Assembly (NCBI GenBank): GCA_905201895.1
Contig: CAJKPX010000017.1
Location: forward strand, 1-40,233
From: an uncultured Eubacteriales bacterium
Lineage (GTDB): Bacteria; Bacillota; Clostridia; Oscillospirales; CAG-272
Direction of reading: 5' to 3'
DNA: 40,233 nucleotides
Part shown: piece by piece, positions 40,045 to 40,233 of the stretch
Numbering within the stretch: the first letter of the stretch is position 1
Layout: each line of letters starts with the position of its first letter
Translations under genes and position numbers: made by a program
The notes under the pieces: model-generated
What the model was told of the DNA's origin: nothing
The model's input: only the letters and a program-made list of their open reading frames with translations
Database searches by the model: none

Positions 40045-40096
40045 TTGTAGGGGCGTTCATTGAACGCCCGCGGGCGACCGATGGTCGCTCCTACAA
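40045..40096. repeat. 52-bp three-way-junction palindrome
   Basis: Outer stem TTGTAG/CTACAA (40045-40050 with 40091-40096) encloses two hairpins: a 9-bp stem with a 1-nt formal gap (40051-40059 with 40061-40069) and GCGACC-GAT-GGTCGC (40074-40088). It looks like a widespread type of bacterial extragenic palindrome. No gene is present from 39960 to the window end. Confidence 0.8.
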
Positions 40097-40106
40097 AGCA
40101 CAAAAA

Positions 40107-40233
40107 GGGGGTGAGTCAAATGCAAAAAATGCATTTGACTCACCCCCTTCGTTTTTGCTTTTGCTCGTTTCACGAGCAAAAAAGCGCAAATAACGCGCGT
40201 CAAAAAAGCCTACCGTCGGCTTTTTTGCGCAGG
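40107..40233. repeat. Composite palindromic repeat, copy 2 (cut by the window end)
   Basis: H1 is at 40107-40147 (18-bp perfect stem, loop A5). H2 is absent. H3 is at about 40158-40179, and H4 at 40201-40227 is followed by GCGCAGG at the last base. Copy 1 continues at that point into H5, so the repeat probably goes on beyond the window. Confidence 0.85.

Noticed and set aside
39197..40233. Integron attC sites around the kinase-like gene
   Set aside because: The hairpins are near-perfect palindromes with A/T loops and lack the paired L and R box layout of attC; no integrase is visible.

Overview
The window looks like one contig from an anaerobic, endospore-forming member of the Clostridia, probably an uncultured gut lineage. 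The sporulation genes sigG, dpaA, dpaB, a spoVB homologue, ylbJ, yqfC and yqfD are present. A rubredoxin points to anaerobic metabolism, and sigma-A promoters have clear TTGACA/TATAAT boxes. Species cannot be set from the sequence alone. The backbone is moderately GC-rich by eye. Two stretches, about 24.8-27.6 kb and about 39.4-40.0 kb, are visibly AT-richer.

Left backbone (1-12.8 kb): sigG (with a sigma-F-like promoter), an NAD synthetase whose glutaminase Cys is Gly, an acyl carrier protein, a ComEC-like channel with a degenerate C-terminus, the dipicolinate synthase pair dpaA-dpaB, a SpoVB-type flippase, rubredoxin, DNA polymerase I and YlbJ. Most are single genes or pairs, each with its own promoter and hairpin terminator.

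Middle backbone (12.9-22.3 kb): one long co-directional run, yqfC-yqfD-phoH-ybeY-(membrane protein)-era-recO-mutS2-(zinc-ribbon/LRR protein)-(DUF6273 protein). This is the Firmicutes sporulation/RNA-processing/repair cluster with extra lineage genes at its end. It closes at a strong bidirectional terminator shared with a three-gene minus-strand envelope operon (small membrane protein, SGNH hydrolase, DUF4358 lipoprotein).

Accessory region (24.4-27.8 kb): a tRNA-Val(CAC) gene and its terminator are followed by an array of seven short hairpins with conserved linkers arranged in mirror symmetry. Next come a four-helix-bundle protein gene, an overlapping gene of unknown function, a nest of palindromic elements and two tandem XRE-type regulators. 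The hairpin array plus four-helix-bundle protein is my best candidate for an undescribed system.

Catabolic region (27.8-39.2 kb): a MATE transporter, a metallo-beta-lactamase-fold protein and a PAQR/hemolysin III protein are interleaved with three modules. In each, an AraC-type regulator is divergent from an enzyme gene (Ldh2-type dehydrogenase, FAD-dependent oxidoreductase, DUF4965/glutaminase-A-like protein). The intergenic regions hold recognisable promoters, one direct-repeat operator candidate, and one pair of promoters that overlap completely.

Right end (39.2-40.2 kb): two copies of a composite palindromic repeat flank an AT-rich P-loop kinase-like gene. The window starts and ends inside members of this repeat family, which suggests that assembly stopped at a dispersed repeat.
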